A stretch of 64,000 nt of DNA, taken from NCBI RefSeq assembly GCF_954871325.1, contig NC_088776.1, positions 14,818,052-14,882,051 of the forward strand, given 5' to 3'. Source of the DNA: Gordionus sp. m RMFG-2023 (taxonomy: Eukaryota; Nematomorpha; Gordioida; Chordodea; Parachordodidae). The position numbers and the translations under genes are program-made. Below are positions 1 to 12,457 of this stretch, piece by piece; position 1 is the first letter of the stretch, and every line of letters begins with the position of its first letter. The notes below the pieces were generated by a model that did not search any database, was not told the DNA's origin, and was given only the letters and a program-made list of their open reading frames with translations.

Positions 1-2
1 AC

Positions 3-92
3 ACAGGTCTGGATACTTTGCCTATAGATGGCAGAAAGGCTTTGCCATTTATTAACGAAATTTCGAGGGTTGTGAAATATGCGAAATCTTAA
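3..92 (+). CDS. C-terminal end of an unidentified gene (partial, last exon)
   Basis: Reading from base 3 gives 29 sense codons (starting TGLDTLPIDGRKALPFINE, ending VVKYAKS) and a TAA at 90-92. The peptide has balanced composition and less AT-biased codons than the surrounding DNA, unlike random frames here, and a canonical AATAAA lies about 85 bases after the stop. I infer the tail of a + strand gene whose body lies left of the window. I do not recognise the family. It could be chance, since only 30 codons are visible. Confidence 0.4.
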   Translation, partial: TGLDTLPIDGRKALPFINEISRVVKYAKS

Positions 93-175
93 TTTAAAAT
101 TGGCCAAATCGAGACGTTTAACCATACCAAAAGGCAAAGATAAAGTAATCAACCCTTTATTTAGAAAAAAACATG

Positions 176-181
176 AATAAA
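176..181 (+). promoter_or_regulatory. candidate poly(A) signal AATAAA
   Basis: Canonical AATAAA 84 bases after the stop of the partial gene at the left edge, at a normal distance for a short 3' UTR. Such hexamers are frequent by chance in this AT-rich DNA, so its only support is its position. Confidence 0.3.
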
Positions 182-567
182 TGGCCTTTCTTTTGAGCAA
201 CCAAAGCGGATTTATTTTATTTATTTTTCATTAATATTATAATTATGCGATGATAAGTCAAAAATAGATAAATAAATTTTCTAAATAATTTAAACCTAGT
301 TTTATTCTTTTCATATATATATTTAATAAACTTTTTTTTATTAAACCAAATTTTCAAGAACTAGTAATTTCTGAGTAATGAAAAATGCACGGAGGGCTTA
401 TGACCCTTTTGTGGATATCTTTTTATAATTTTTTCGTATAAAAGTCAAAATATTTTAAGGGATCCTAAAGCAGCTCTATCAAGTGGTTGCAGTTTATAGT
501 TACAATGGGAAGGATCACGAAAACATCATTACTGAGAGCACAGACACATTAGTGGGATGTATGTAAT
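182..567. other. no feature seen
   Basis: AT-rich DNA without a supported gene or repeat; part may be 3' flank of the gene at the left edge. Confidence 0.4.
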
Positions 568-735
568 ATTGTTAACCCGCTCAGTTTTTAAAATTGGATA
601 ATCCGATATTTTCGACAAAAATATTAAGCAAGTCTGGAGATTTCGCTCAAAAAAAGTATAGACATCTATTAAGGAAATCTCGAAGCTTGCGTAATTTTTT
701 GTTGATTAGCCGTTTTAAAAAATCGGTTTAACAAC
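568..735. mobile_element. MITE family A, copy 1 (diverged)
   Basis: Left end ATTGTTAACCCGCTCAG and right end CGGTTTAACAACGC form imperfect inverted ends. The same ends and internal stretches (AAGCTTGCGTAAT, TTAGCCGTTTTAAAAAATCG) recur in the copies at 1348, 18678 and 31129. It has no coding capacity. The superfamily is not settled. Confidence 0.6.
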
Positions 736-1036
736 GCAAGTTGCATGGTTATCTTGAATCATTAAAACTTTTCTGCCTTGATTGTAAGATATTTTAAATA
801 AATTACAAAATCCTTTGCCGGCATCCATCCAGATTTCCTAAGGTATTCACATCTTTTACATCGTTATACGTGTACTGTTTAAATAACCTCCCCCCCTCTC
901 GCTTCCTTCCTCTCAATTATGTTAAGTCATTGAACTGTTGTTAATCCTATGAAAATTTATTGCTAAATATGTTAATACCAGTTTCATCAATGTTATAAAT
1001 ATCACGGTAGGAACTTGTTCTCATTTAAAAGAAACA

Positions 1037-1255
1037 CGGACAGAAATATCCTACGTACAAAAATACCCTTTTAAAAATTTGTTTATTAAAAGCTTAAAAG
1101 GGTGAGCATTAAAAATTTTTTAATGGGGTATTTTTGTCCGTGGGCAAAATTTGTTTAATAAAATTAAATGGGTGAGCATTAAAAATTTTTAATGGGGTGT
1201 TTTTGTCCGATATCTATTTTGTCCGTGGGCATTTTTGTCCAGGGCTTTCTGTCCG
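1037..1255. mobile_element. short element with CGGACAGAAA inverted ends and an internal tandem duplication
   Basis: CGGACAGAAA at the left end is repeated in inverse orientation at the right end (TTTCTGTCCG). The interior has two imperfect tandem copies of about 65-70 bp (about 1077-1145 and 1146-1212) sharing GGGTGAGCATTAAAAATTTT and TTTTTGTCC. The GTCC motif occurs five times. It is a non-autonomous DNA element by structure; the family is unknown. Confidence 0.5.
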
Positions 1256-1347
1256 GATTTCATTATTTCATTTAAAACTGTCAAATGATTTTTTTTAAAT
1301 GAGTGGAACATTTTGAAATTAAATTCCGAATTTTATTATAGTATATA

Positions 1348-1590
1348 GTGTTGTTAAACGGCTCGTTTTGAGCCGATTTTCTAAAAACGGCTTACTCAAT
1401 ATTTTAGCCAGAAAAATATTGCCTAAGCCTCGAGATTTAGCCAATATACGTCTAAACCTTTGTTCCTTCAATATACGTCTAAGCCTTGTTCCTTCTATGA
1501 AAATCTTCAGACTTGCGTAATATTTTTATGGATGAGATATTGAATTAGCCGTTTTAAAAAATCGACTCAAAACGAACGGTTTAACAACAC
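1348..1590. mobile_element. MITE family A, copy 2 (best preserved)
   Basis: Left end GTGTTGTTAAACGGCTCG pairs with right end CGAACGGTTTAACAACAC. The inverted ends extend inward through TTTTGAGCCGATTTT and AAAAAATCGACTCAAAA. The flanks share ATAGTATAT next to or one base from each end, consistent with a target duplication of about 8-9 bp. It also holds a short internal tandem duplication (CAATATACGTCTAA, twice). It has no open frame. Confidence 0.75.
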
Positions 1591-1981
1591 TAATAGTATA
1601 TAATGTATTATTATATCTCACACATAATATATACTAGATATACATGATTATAAACTGGGCCTAATAGTGAGGTTATGTTGAATATAATATATTTATTACT
1701 TGCACACTACAATAAACAATTATTATCTAATCATTTTCATCTCATCGATATTATCCTTTATAATTGTCATATTATTGACATCACATCAAAATATCAATAA
1801 CAACATCGGGCTCTGATTTATAAGAACTTAGATCTGATTTGTATAATGCATAATTTATTTTTCAATATTCAAATATTGGTAAGGCAATCTTATAAGTATT
1901 TTAATAATATCACACACATATATAATTAAATCTAATTCATTCCTACTTTCTATTTCAATATTTTAGTATTAATAAGAGTGC

Positions 1982-2308
1982 TAGATATCTGCAAATCCCA
2001 GTCCGAACGGGGCCAGGTCTATTTTTTAAAAATAATTTCGGACTGAGTCGAGCCTAAATTTTTAAATATGATATCATTCTATTTTATGAAATAAATTTAT
2101 ATATTTTAAAAATCTCTCAAGAAACAAGGTGCCATTATATTTTATTTGTTATTTTTCTATTTTTAAATCGGGGCGGGTCCAGAAGACGAGTAATTTTTAT
2201 TTCGGGTCAGGCTTTTCGGGACTAATAAAAAAAAATTTATTTGACATCGTGGGAAAACCTCTCGGGTCGGGTCAGGTTTGATGCTATTAGACCAGATGCA
2301 GATCACTA
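1982..2308. mobile_element. MITE family B (TAGTGATCTGCA ends), copy 1
   Basis: Starts TAGATATCTGCAAATC and ends with GATGCAGATCACTA, the inverse of TAGTGATCTGCATC. It contains the GC-rich CGGGTCGGGTCAGG-type blocks shared by the family at 14622, 33507 and 34545. Such ends and a duplication of 8 bp elsewhere in the family point to a hAT-type non-autonomous element. Confidence 0.65.
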
Positions 2309-2520
2309 AAAGGAGCCTTATTTTAAATATAATGTAAATTGTTAAAATAATCTAAATTTATTTCACACATAAGTGGTTAATTGCAAATATAAGTCCAATA
2401 TATTGGAATTATAAGGGCGTCCCATATTTTTTTTAGGTTATTTAAGTTCTTTTAACTAATATAACATAGCACAACTTTAAGGATTCTATTTTCCTGTTGA
2501 GAATTTTAAACCATTAATTA

Positions 2521-2616
2521 AATACTGCTAGGTTAGGTAGTACAATACAGTTCTATTGGGAATCTTATTAAATACTGCTAGGTTAGGTAGTACAATACAG
2601 TTCTATTGGGAATCTT
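2521..2616. repeat. 50-bp tandem duplication
   Basis: Two essentially identical copies with a period of 50 bp, each holding AATACTGCTAGGTTAGGTAG and ACAATACAGTTCTATTGGG. The near-identity means a recent duplication. No function can be inferred. Confidence 0.85.
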
Positions 2617-5600
2617 CCTTCAGTTTGACCTATTTATTGTATCTTATGCATAGGCGTAGACAATGACTTGGGGATGATTTCAGATAGAACCCCAACGACA
2701 CATTCATTAAAAGTGTGCATCAACGAAAACAGCTGGGGTCGCTATTTTGGTTACCCATATAATTATTTAAAATTTTTAAACGAGAGGCCAAATTTATTTC
2801 TATATCTGACGCAAACTTTATTAAAGAATTGCCTGAACATCGAGGTAACAAGGAAGCAAGTTATCAATTTAGTAGTAGTTTTTATAAGAATAATTACTAT
2901 ATGTGTTGCAAAATGGCGGGTCCAGCTGATTTGCATTCAAGACGCTTTCAAATGCATTATTATGAATGCGTCGTCAGTTTAGGTATTATTATAAGTCAAT
3001 GTTAGAACCCCAACCCTCTGAGAAATGTGATTATTTAAAATTTTGGGTTTTCATAATGCTTTTACATTTATCTAGAAGAAATTTTGCTTTCATTACTCTT
3101 AAATTGATAAAATTTCCTCCTTTATTATTTTATTTCTATAAAATTCACTGAGGAAATTTCTTCTTCCAAAGAAAAGAGTGCATAATAAGATCCCAAAATT
3201 TAATAATAAAGAGAACTATGCACATTTAAATTTTTAATTAAATTTTGAAAATCATCTCTTGTAATCGTTTCGATTTCACGATAATCAATCATCTTAGTAT
3301 TACCTTTTCCAAAGATGCGACAGGCTAGACTACCCTTTTATGGTACCTCTACTTTTTAAAATTTTTATTATAATTGCTTTAGTGCTTCTATAATTGTCAT
3401 CTATCTTAAATCTTGATACCAATTCGATATTAATTTTTTAATTCTTAATAGTAGTGTAGTTAATAAATTTACTCGACTAACTGGCGACTAACTAATTATT
3501 CGAAAAAGTCTACTAAAAACTTTACTCACTAAATAAGTTGATTAGTCGACTAAATAATTTTCAAAAATATATAAAATATTAAATTTGGTACCGGTCAGGC
3601 GCTAAAAATTGATAATAAATTTTACAGTTCTATTGTTAAAAATGTCATTTTCAATTGTTTAAATGTTGCCCTAATTAATGGCTTTTTAAATGAAGCAGAT
3701 ATTTATATTAAAACAATTTTTGTGTATTAGCAATCGAAATTTGATTTTAATAATTCTATTTACAAATGTAAAAATGTTATGAACTTGATGGATTTTGTAA
3801 TTTAATTTGACAAATAAACTACCTATAGAATATCATGTTTAAGGAGAATGTTATGCTCTCTATTTTTTATGATTCTTCAGAATTAAAATTTTTTACCAAA
3901 TTTCTCTCGCACTTTGAAAAAAATTGACATGGCAACCCTGTATTATCCCTGGTCTCCTTCTAAAATTTAACCATTTTGAAATATATATTTAAACATATTT
4001 TAATTATTTCATCCACAAATACCATCTAAGATCTATTAAAGAATCGGTAATATAATATTTATTATAAGAGTTAAACTACAATATCTAATGAGTAAAGGCT
4101 GCAACGGAAATATGCTCAAAGACATGTTGAATATCTATTTCTCTTTTTAATTATTATAATATTATACTCATAAAATTAGTAAAATAGTATTGTTTAGCTT
4201 AAACCAAGATATAATTAATTTTTCGTTCCTTAAATAAACAATTTAAAATAATAAAAAATAAATAAAATTTCAAAATAAAAACTATTTAAAGAAGAGACAA
4301 CAATTAAAAGAATGAAAATTTAGAGATGGGAGTCACGTCTTATTTCCTCACCTTTTTATTTACCTGTGAATATAATAATATTAAATTACAATAATTTAAA
4401 TATTTTGAATAACAAACATTTTTTTTTCGGGCATGATCTATCTAAATTTCAACTCTCGAACAAATAAATCCTAGTTGATATTCATCGTGAAATTTATTTA
4501 TTCATTTTTATATTTAATTTTAATAAGAATTTTAACAAATATAAGTTCGAGAATGGAAATATTTTTAATCAGGCGCACGGGTAAAAGCCGTTTATTTTCA
4601 CGCGGAAAAATCTATTACTTGGATTGAAAATTTTACTTTTAACGAATTTGCAGATTTTCCTAAATGTTATTTCAAGCATTACCCCTTCTGAAAAAAAATG
4701 TAACCCGGTCAAAAGTCTATAAAAAAGCCTAACGGGCTCTAGAGTGAAATTGATAGATGAAAAAGCTAACGCTAACAAATTTATCTCCTCTAGGGAAATC
4801 CTGGCTACACCTATATTAAAAACCTATATATTTAATGTTATTTAAGTTTAGACCCAGTAATTTTAATGTAACAATATAAAATCAATATATTTTTTTTAAT
4901 TAAAAAAAATATGCTCTTATGTCTTTCTTATCTAAACTTGTGTAATTAAATAAATTTATAGTTTAATCTATAATACCATCCTTCCTCCATTTAAATTTAC
5001 GTATAATAATATTAATTTTAAATCAAACATTCATAAAAAAAATTTTTATTGGCTTTACCAATAATTTATACCTTTTTATTTATTTTTTAAATATACCACT
5101 TTTTACCTTCCTATTTAATATAAAAAAATAAATTCTTCTATCATTATAGTATTATATTAAATAATTATAGTATATCTCACTCATTTAATTTTAATATTTT
5201 CATATTAAAATCAAAATTTTCATTTTTTTCAAAATTATGCCCCCAAATTATGTTTTTAAATTAATTCCCCAAAAAAAAATAAAAAATCATTTTTTTTGTC
5301 ATTTTTGTCGTAAATAAAAAAGAAATAGAAAATTAAGTTAAAACTAAAAAACGTCAAATAAACTCATTTTTGTTAATTTTATTTAAAAAGTCTTCCCACT
5401 TTCCTGTCTTCTCGATTTAAATATATTCTAGAAAATCCTAATCCTTCTAAATTATATTTTTTAAAAAAGCAAGAAATTTAGACTAATAATTATTACAAGG
5501 TAAAAAAAATAATAATCATTTATCAAAATTATATTTATTTATGCTAACTCATATATTATAGTCGGTGACATAAATTTTGGACCATTAAGTTCAATTATAT

Positions 5601-7451
5601 TTTTATTTATAATAAAATATATTCTAGAATTATTATCATATATGATTCTGCTTCAAATACCGTGAAACCCATTAATAACGTTCCCTACGGTACTAGATAA
5701 TTTTATAATATTTACAATCTCCCAACTGTATATCATGTAATTTAATTTAATTATTGAATTTACATAACTGGTGAGGTGATTAACTAGTGTTATAAATATT
5801 TTTCATTTTTAAACCTCTGAATATAGCTTTCCAGATTTTATGAGTGAAAGAATTTAAAATTGATTAGTTAAAATTAATTGTTATCAAGTTTAATTTTTTG
5901 GAGGTTACGAGCCCTTATAGAGTTTTTTGAAGAGTTTTAAGAGAAAATTAAACAAAATAATATAAGATATGCACTTGCAATATTTATAATTTAAATCAAG
6001 AATGTCCAAATGCTAATTTTTATATGGGGGAGTATGTTAGAGTATAAAAAAACTGTTTATTTAAGGAAATATTTTTGGCGGAATTCATTGTAGAATCTCT
6101 ATTCCATCAAATGGCAAATCTCATTAATATTAATATAGTTATTCATAATACATTCGTTCCGTATGATTTTAATGATTTTCACATTTTATGGAAAGAGATC
6201 TAGCAACTACAATGAATCCAGTCTACGTTAAATAATTAAAACATTTTAAAATCACAAATATAACATATAAAAGATAGTAAAAATATAAAGTATATGAAAT
6301 AGAAATATTATATCATATTATAAGTGAGCTCACAATAAGGAACCATAATTAAATTTAAATGTTTAGCTTATTTTTGATAAATCAAACGAAATATTTGCTC
6401 TTTTATAAAAATAGTTAACTGATATATTTTTTTTTACAATTATTTGTAAATGTATCTAATGATATTACACTATATTAACTAGATGAAGTTCAAATAACTA
6501 GAAATATGCATCGATCTCTTCACTAAAACTGAATTCAAGTAATAAAATTAGAGCAATAATTTGCATTTTTAGGTGGGCATATGCCGCCTGGTTGGGCAAT
6601 GTTGACGTTTATGAAACAGATTTATATTTATAATTTTCTATTTGCTTTTAAGAAGATTTTTTTCAAAGTTTTTATCTAGTGAATAAAATATTTCTTCATA
6701 AATATCCTTCGACAAACCAAACAATTTTTTTACAAAATGTATAATGACATATACTAAGAATAAGAAGTCTGGGGCATGCCAAATTACCTACTTTCGTAAT
6801 ACAATAAATAGACCCCAATAAAATTTATGGTGGGCCTAATAGTGCCCCCATATGAAAATCCTGGACATACGCACATGAATATAGGGTAGATAGATAGTAA
6901 GTAATAAGACATTGCACAAGACTTATTCAAAAAATATACATTCAATCATTTATTCTTCAAAATAAAAATGATTAATTATTATATTTGTCATTTTGAAATA
7001 GTAGAGATTCTATATCTAATGGTAGGCACACTTAAGTCAATTTTATGTGAAGTAAAGCCATATTACCGATAGATACTCAAAATATGTATTTCGATACTTT
7101 CGCGATAGTGATCATAATATTACCAACATATTAATATTCATTTATACTATTTAAATGATTAACTATAGAATTTTCTGTTTTTAGAATTCATTGTAAGCTA
7201 ACTTCAACTGGGATCATTATAAAAAAACGTTTATCATTTTTCCTATTTCTGGAAAGCAAAAGCAACCATTTATTGGCAAGATAAAAAAACATTAAATTAG
7301 CCTATACCATGAAAATTACAGATCTTAAAATTGACTGGCCAAATATATTACAACCAAAGAATGTTATTCAATCTTCTTTCTTTTTATTACCTTATCTTTC
7401 TTTCTGGGGGCGAAGTGGGGTACTTTCTTAGGAGACATACATAGTCAGCAG
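2617..7451. other. AT-rich gene desert
   Basis: No reading frame here resembles a known protein. A 104-codon frame at 2668-2982 has no recognisable domain, and its composition does not differ convincingly from its surroundings. A self-complementary TTAGTCGACTAA lies near 3552, and a slightly GC-richer patch near 6570-6860 (GGGCATATGCCGCC, GTGGGCCTAATAG) may be an old element. Nothing else is supported. Confidence 0.5.
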
Positions 7452-8175
7452 CAGAAATGAAAACCCAAACACTGAACCCTCCCGAACCCTCGATATTTCG
7501 CTGAACCCGAACCCTTTTTTAAAATTTAGGGTTTAGGGTCCAACCTTTTTTTTTTTTAAAAATTTATTTTTAATTTTTCAACATGTATTTACAATATTCA
7601 TTTATAAAAGATTCCTATTTAAAAAGAGTTTATTTAAAACAAATGTTTTTTTATTCAAAAAAAAAATATTAATTTAAAAAGAACATTTACTGTTCATTTT
7701 TTCGTGGAATAATTTTTGTTATATCTAAGAGTCGGCCATTTTTCGTAAAATTTTTTAAATTTTATCCAGAAAGCAGATTTTAAAAGTTTTTTTATAAATG
7801 ATGATAATATATTATAATATCTATTTTAGGATATTGTTATTTGTGGATTATTAAATTGATAGTAAGACAAAGAGAAGTACAAAATCACGAATATATAACA
7901 GTGTTTGATTTAATGACACATATTGACGATTAAATTAAAACCCATCCATATAAAATTATAATCTTTGCAAAAATAATTAAAATAACAAGAGGAATAATAA
8001 AAGAAATTTCAATAATGCTTTGTCTATATTTTAATTATTTTCGGTCTCCGAACCCTAAACCTACCTCAATCTAAACCGGGTTCAGAGATTTTTCCCTGAA
8101 CCCAAACCTTCTTTTTGTCCTAAATCATTCTTCAGCCCCAACGAGTCTGACCTCTCTGAAGTTCGGGTAGATTGA
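7452..8175. mobile_element. hAT-like MITE family D, copy 1 (3' boundary uncertain)
   Basis: Begins CAGAAATGAAAACCCAAAC followed by repeated GAACCCT/CGAACCC blocks and ATATTTCGCTGAACCC. The reverse complement of the element at 62735-63105 reads the same way (CGAGAACACAAAC, TTTCGCTGAACCC, GTTCAGGGTCC). Its right part repeats GGGTTCAGAGATTTTTC and CTGAACCCAAACC, matching the other end of that element. The right boundary is blurred between about 8120 and 8175. Confidence 0.6.
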
Positions 8176-9289
8176 ACCTTGTCATTTTTAATAAAATAAA
8201 AAATAAAATTTCGTTTTATCGATTTAAATAAAAATTTAGCAAAAAATAAATATCTAAAATTTAAAAAAAACATAGAATTTCAAATTATTTAACTTAGAAT
8301 TCAAATAAGATTTAAAAAAATTTTTTTTTTAAAAAATTAAATTACTTTCACTTTAATGTACAACTTTAACTAATTAATCATATCATAAAAAACCCATGAT
8401 TATAAAGGTAAACTTATATTATAAAAGTGTGAAATATGTTTCCACCTTTATTTTTTTTTCTATATTAATTTTTAATTATTATTGCATATATACTTTGATT
8501 AATTAATATAATAAACCAATTAATTCGATTCGAAGCTATGAATTCTTATTTTATTTTGAACGAAATATAACAGGTAAACAAAAGGAACCATGGAATATCA
8601 TATTATTATTTTTGTGTTAAAGGTAAGTCGATATTTTTATTTTTTTTACCTTCCCAATTTCCTTAATTATCAAATAAAAATTCAAACAATGTTGTTTTTT
8701 TTTAAAAAAAAATTGAAGTTTTTATTATTTTATCACCAAAGTAATCGATAACATATATGTGTTATTTTTTCCATGGAATTTTTTATTTTCCCATTTGCCT
8801 TTTCAATTATATTATTTAATCATTTGAGGGACAAGATTTATTAGTATATGATATTATGTAATTTATAAAATACAAACTTTTTTTATAATTATCAGATCAC
8901 AATTTTTGTGTATGTATATAGTTTTTAATACGGAATAATTGATTTTGACTTGATTATTTCCACCCTCCCATTATATTAATATCTATATCTCTCTATATAA
9001 ATAGTAGGTGCGAAATTTAGATATGACTATTTTGTGAAAGATAGAATGAAGAATAGATAAAGAATGAATGATGAATTATGATATCCTTGGTCCATCCTTA
9101 TTTTTATTTTTTTTTCAAAATATTATTATAAACCTATTTTATTATATTTAAAAAAAAATTAACTTTTTTTTTTGTGGGAGTTCTGAATAAAACAATGTCA
9201 AGGAAATGGTGCGTTGCATTGATAGGTGAAGAGGAAATTAGATGATAGAGAATGCAAACATTATTTGAGAATGCAAACATTATTTGAGA
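8176..9289. other. no feature seen
   Basis: AT-rich sequence with homopolymer runs; no supported gene or structured repeat. Confidence 0.4.
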
Positions 9290-10229
9290 AAGTCGAACCC
9301 GGAGAAGAAAGCCCTGGTTTTTGGAAAATATTCTGGACCCGAACCGAACCTGAATCCCGTTTATAAAATTGCTAAAACCCCGAACCGAAACTAGGAATTT
9401 TTTTGTGAACCCGGGCTCAACTGAGTTCAGTAAATATTGTTTAAAATCATATATTAAGTTATTTGTAAAATTGTAAATAAAAATATTAATAATTTAATGA
9501 GATTTTTTAATATTTTCAATTTATTTAAATATAAACGGTATAAAATAAATCCTATTACAGATTTTACTTAATGATAATAAATAGATTTGTGTGAAAAGGC
9601 ATCTTCTTAATTTATAGAGTAGGATTAAACTCATATCCACGTCAATTTTATTTGTTGATAATAGTTCGGATGAAGTTATTGAACAGGTTGATTTAGAGAA
9701 ATTTATACAACTTAAAGAAAGACATGAAAAAATACATAAAATAGGGTCAACGATTGCAGAGAAAAGTTTTGGAACGATAATTATTGAATTGAACGATTTT
9801 AAAAGATTGGATAAGAAAGAAAATATTTTGCATTTTTAGGAGTCTGCTAAGCTGCAGCACCCTGATTTATATATTTTATCCGAAACTTATTTGCTATTCT
9901 TGCAACCCAAGTTAATTTATCATATGAAAATTCATTCTTGCATGGATTGAAGGAGAGAAAACAATTCTTGGAAGGTATTATGCTAATACGTCTAAATAAA
10001 ATTTTTAAAATTGATACATGGCTATGCTTTGTATTCTTAAATATATTTTGCCTATAAATATATGATAAAAATTTTATTTTTTATACTTATTTATGTCTAG
10101 TTTGTTAATTATGATTTAAATATAGAATTTTTTCATCAATTCAAAAATTCCTAAACCTGCAAAAATATTCCCCTGAATCGAACCCACATAAATTTTTTTG
10201 TAAAATTTTTGCCGGGTTTGCATCCCTGG
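9290..10229 (+). mobile_element. degenerate hAT transposon remnant
   Basis: GC-richer ends (GAACCGAACCTGAATCCC near 9336; GCCGGGTTTGCATCCCTGG at 10211-10229) enclose decayed hAT transposase C-terminal sequence on the + strand. A stretch near 9830-9890 reads ESAKLQHPDLYILSETYL, and just after it another frame gives ATQVNLSYENSFLHGLKERK. This is the hAT dimerisation region in its 'ATQV..ER.FS.LK' variant. Stops and frame changes show it is dead. Ends and target duplication are not clear. Confidence 0.6.
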
Positions 10230-11393
10230 TAAAAAATAAGATAGCTGGAACCTAAGATTTCTCACTTTATATTCTTAAAAAGATTATGATCTTACTTCCA
10301 AAATTGCTTTCTTAGAGTAAAGCAAGAGATATGATTTGCTGGGTAAGAAATGTAGGGTTGTAAATTAGTGAAAATTTTCTTGTAAATGGGAAATTTTGAA
10401 TTTTTCCAAAATTGTCTCTTTATTTTCCCAAATTAAAAAAAAATTTTTTTCCTCATTCAACTTTCAATTAATTACTTAAAAGCAGGGTTGGCAAGTGGTC
10501 AAATTTAACCAATTGACCGGAGAAGTATCTGACCTGGTCAAATACGGATAAATACTCTAAAAAATCTTTAAAAAAAAAGAAGAAAAATATGTTTGAAAAA
10601 ATAAATTGATATAAATACATGTGACCGTAATGCTATATTAATTGGATCCCCAATATCAAAGGGAGCTTCTTACTAGTAGTTAATTTAATAAAGTATTTGC
10701 TATAATACAAGAATTAGGTATTTTAAAAAATGATGATATTCAAAATATTTCAAGTGATATCATAAATTTCAGATGCTAAAGGGGCATGTTTAATATCAAA
10801 TTATTTGAAAAGCAGTAACTTTCATAAGAAATAATCTCAGACCTCAAGTCAGTGAAGTGAGCTTTGCCCACCATGCTCTTTAAGAAGTGATATTATACTA
10901 ACAATTCATATTCTTCTTTTTCAGAAAGAAATTCGTCGATTTGGGGTAATATTCTTACTAAAACTGAAATCGATTGAAGCTCTCGACACCAAGAAAATTA
11001 ATTAAAAAATATTAAAGAAAATGATAATATTGAATATAAATCAGAACAAGACTCTGCCACGGAGAGCGAAACAATAGTTATTGAATGAAAATGAATTTTA
11101 AAAAAATTATAAGTTAAAATTATAGATTCATTTTACTTTCAAATTTTTAATTTTCTTATCAAATTTATGGGTTTAGAAGAACTTATAATCATAGCCCTAA
11201 ATGATGTTGATGATTATAGAAGGACAATTAATTTATATTAGTTAAGTTATTTTCAATTTCACGGTTTCTTAGATTTAATTTATATATAATCCTTATAATA
11301 ATTTTTTGAGATCACTGTCAGAAATATAAATAATTATTGCCTCATCAATTTAAAAGTTTCAAATTTTTAATTTTTCCATGTTCATTTTATGTA
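10230..11393. other. no gene; possible old element scrap near 10484
   Basis: AT-rich. GCAGGGTTGGCAAGTGGTC at about 10483 resembles a hAT-type terminus (CAGGGTTGGCA), but no partner end was found. Confidence 0.35.
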
Positions 11394-12457
11394 ATTAGAA
11401 GCAGAAACCTTCATGGGCCGGGCCGGCCCGCAGCCCGCAGGCTAACCCGGCCCATATTTATTTTCTAGCAGGCCTGGGCCGGGCTTGGGTTTATGAAAAT
11501 TTTCTACTTGGGCCGGGCTTATGCCTAATTTTTTTTCAAATTTAGATTATTTTAAGGATATTTATTTGAACAAATATAACAAATCCTTTATCCCATTTCC
11601 TAGACACCTTGGGAGAGTTTTAATTTTGTTTTTTCTTTAAAATCGGAAATTGGTATACTTATTCCTGACATAACTGATTTAAAGTTACCATGATATTTTT
11701 ATTTAAAAATCACTTTTTTTTCATTCTTATTTGGCTATAAAGATGATATTTAAAATGATTAAGGTAATGATCTTTACAATAATTGAAATAAGGATTTTAT
11801 ATCATTTATAAATTCTGTTGGCTTTCTATGTATTTCCTTTGTGTATTACACTAATGAGATTGAAGGCTAAGAAAGCTAAATATGTAACATAACACTCTTT
11901 TTCCGAACTAATTGATTTTTTGTGTGTTTTCTTTTATATGTGGGTATTATGTAATGATAATGATATCAATTATGATGATCATATCCTAGATTGGTGGAAG
12001 AAGCTTGAAAAAATTTTGCCAAAATTAGCAAGATTAGTTAAAAAAATTCATGCAATCAGCATCAAATGCCTCGAGTAAACGAAATTTCAGCACTATTGGA
12101 AGAGTTATAGAAGAGAGAAGGACAAATTTAAACTATGAAATTGTTGATAATATATTATTTTTAAATGATAATTTGAAAATATAAATTAAAATTTTGATCA
12201 TTTATTAATATTATATAAATGTTAAATAAAATATTATATTTCCATTAGTATTACTTCAGCATGAGTATTCATAAAATAATTTAATGGGCTGGGCTTGGAA
12301 AATTTTTTTGAAACTTATCATGGGCTTGTTGGGCCGGGCTTGGGAATTTTTTTTAACATTAGATATGGCCGGGCTTGGGCCTAAAAAAATTTTTTACTGC
12401 GGGCCTGGGCCAGGCTTGGTCAAAAAATTAAGGCTCATGAAGGTCTCTGATTAGAAG
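11394..12457. mobile_element. hAT transposon, family C, with perfect 8-bp target duplication
   Basis: Element 11402-12449 is flanked by perfect copies of ATTAGAAG (11394-11401 and 12450-12457), the 8-bp duplication typical of hAT. The ends are inverted: CAGAAACCTTCATGGGCC at left, GGCTCATGAAGGTCTCTG at right. Near 12055-12180 one frame reads SASNASSKRNFSTIGRV then IEERRTNLN, the C-terminal hAT dimerisation domain, followed after a gap by NILFLNDNL. Only the end of the transposase survives, so the copy is internally deleted and non-autonomous. GC-rich GGGCCGGGCTTGGG repeats sit beside both ends. Confidence 0.9.

Noticed and set aside
2668-2982. 104-codon open frame
   Set aside because: No recognisable domain, no splice or expression signal, and composition typical of AT-rich non-coding DNA.
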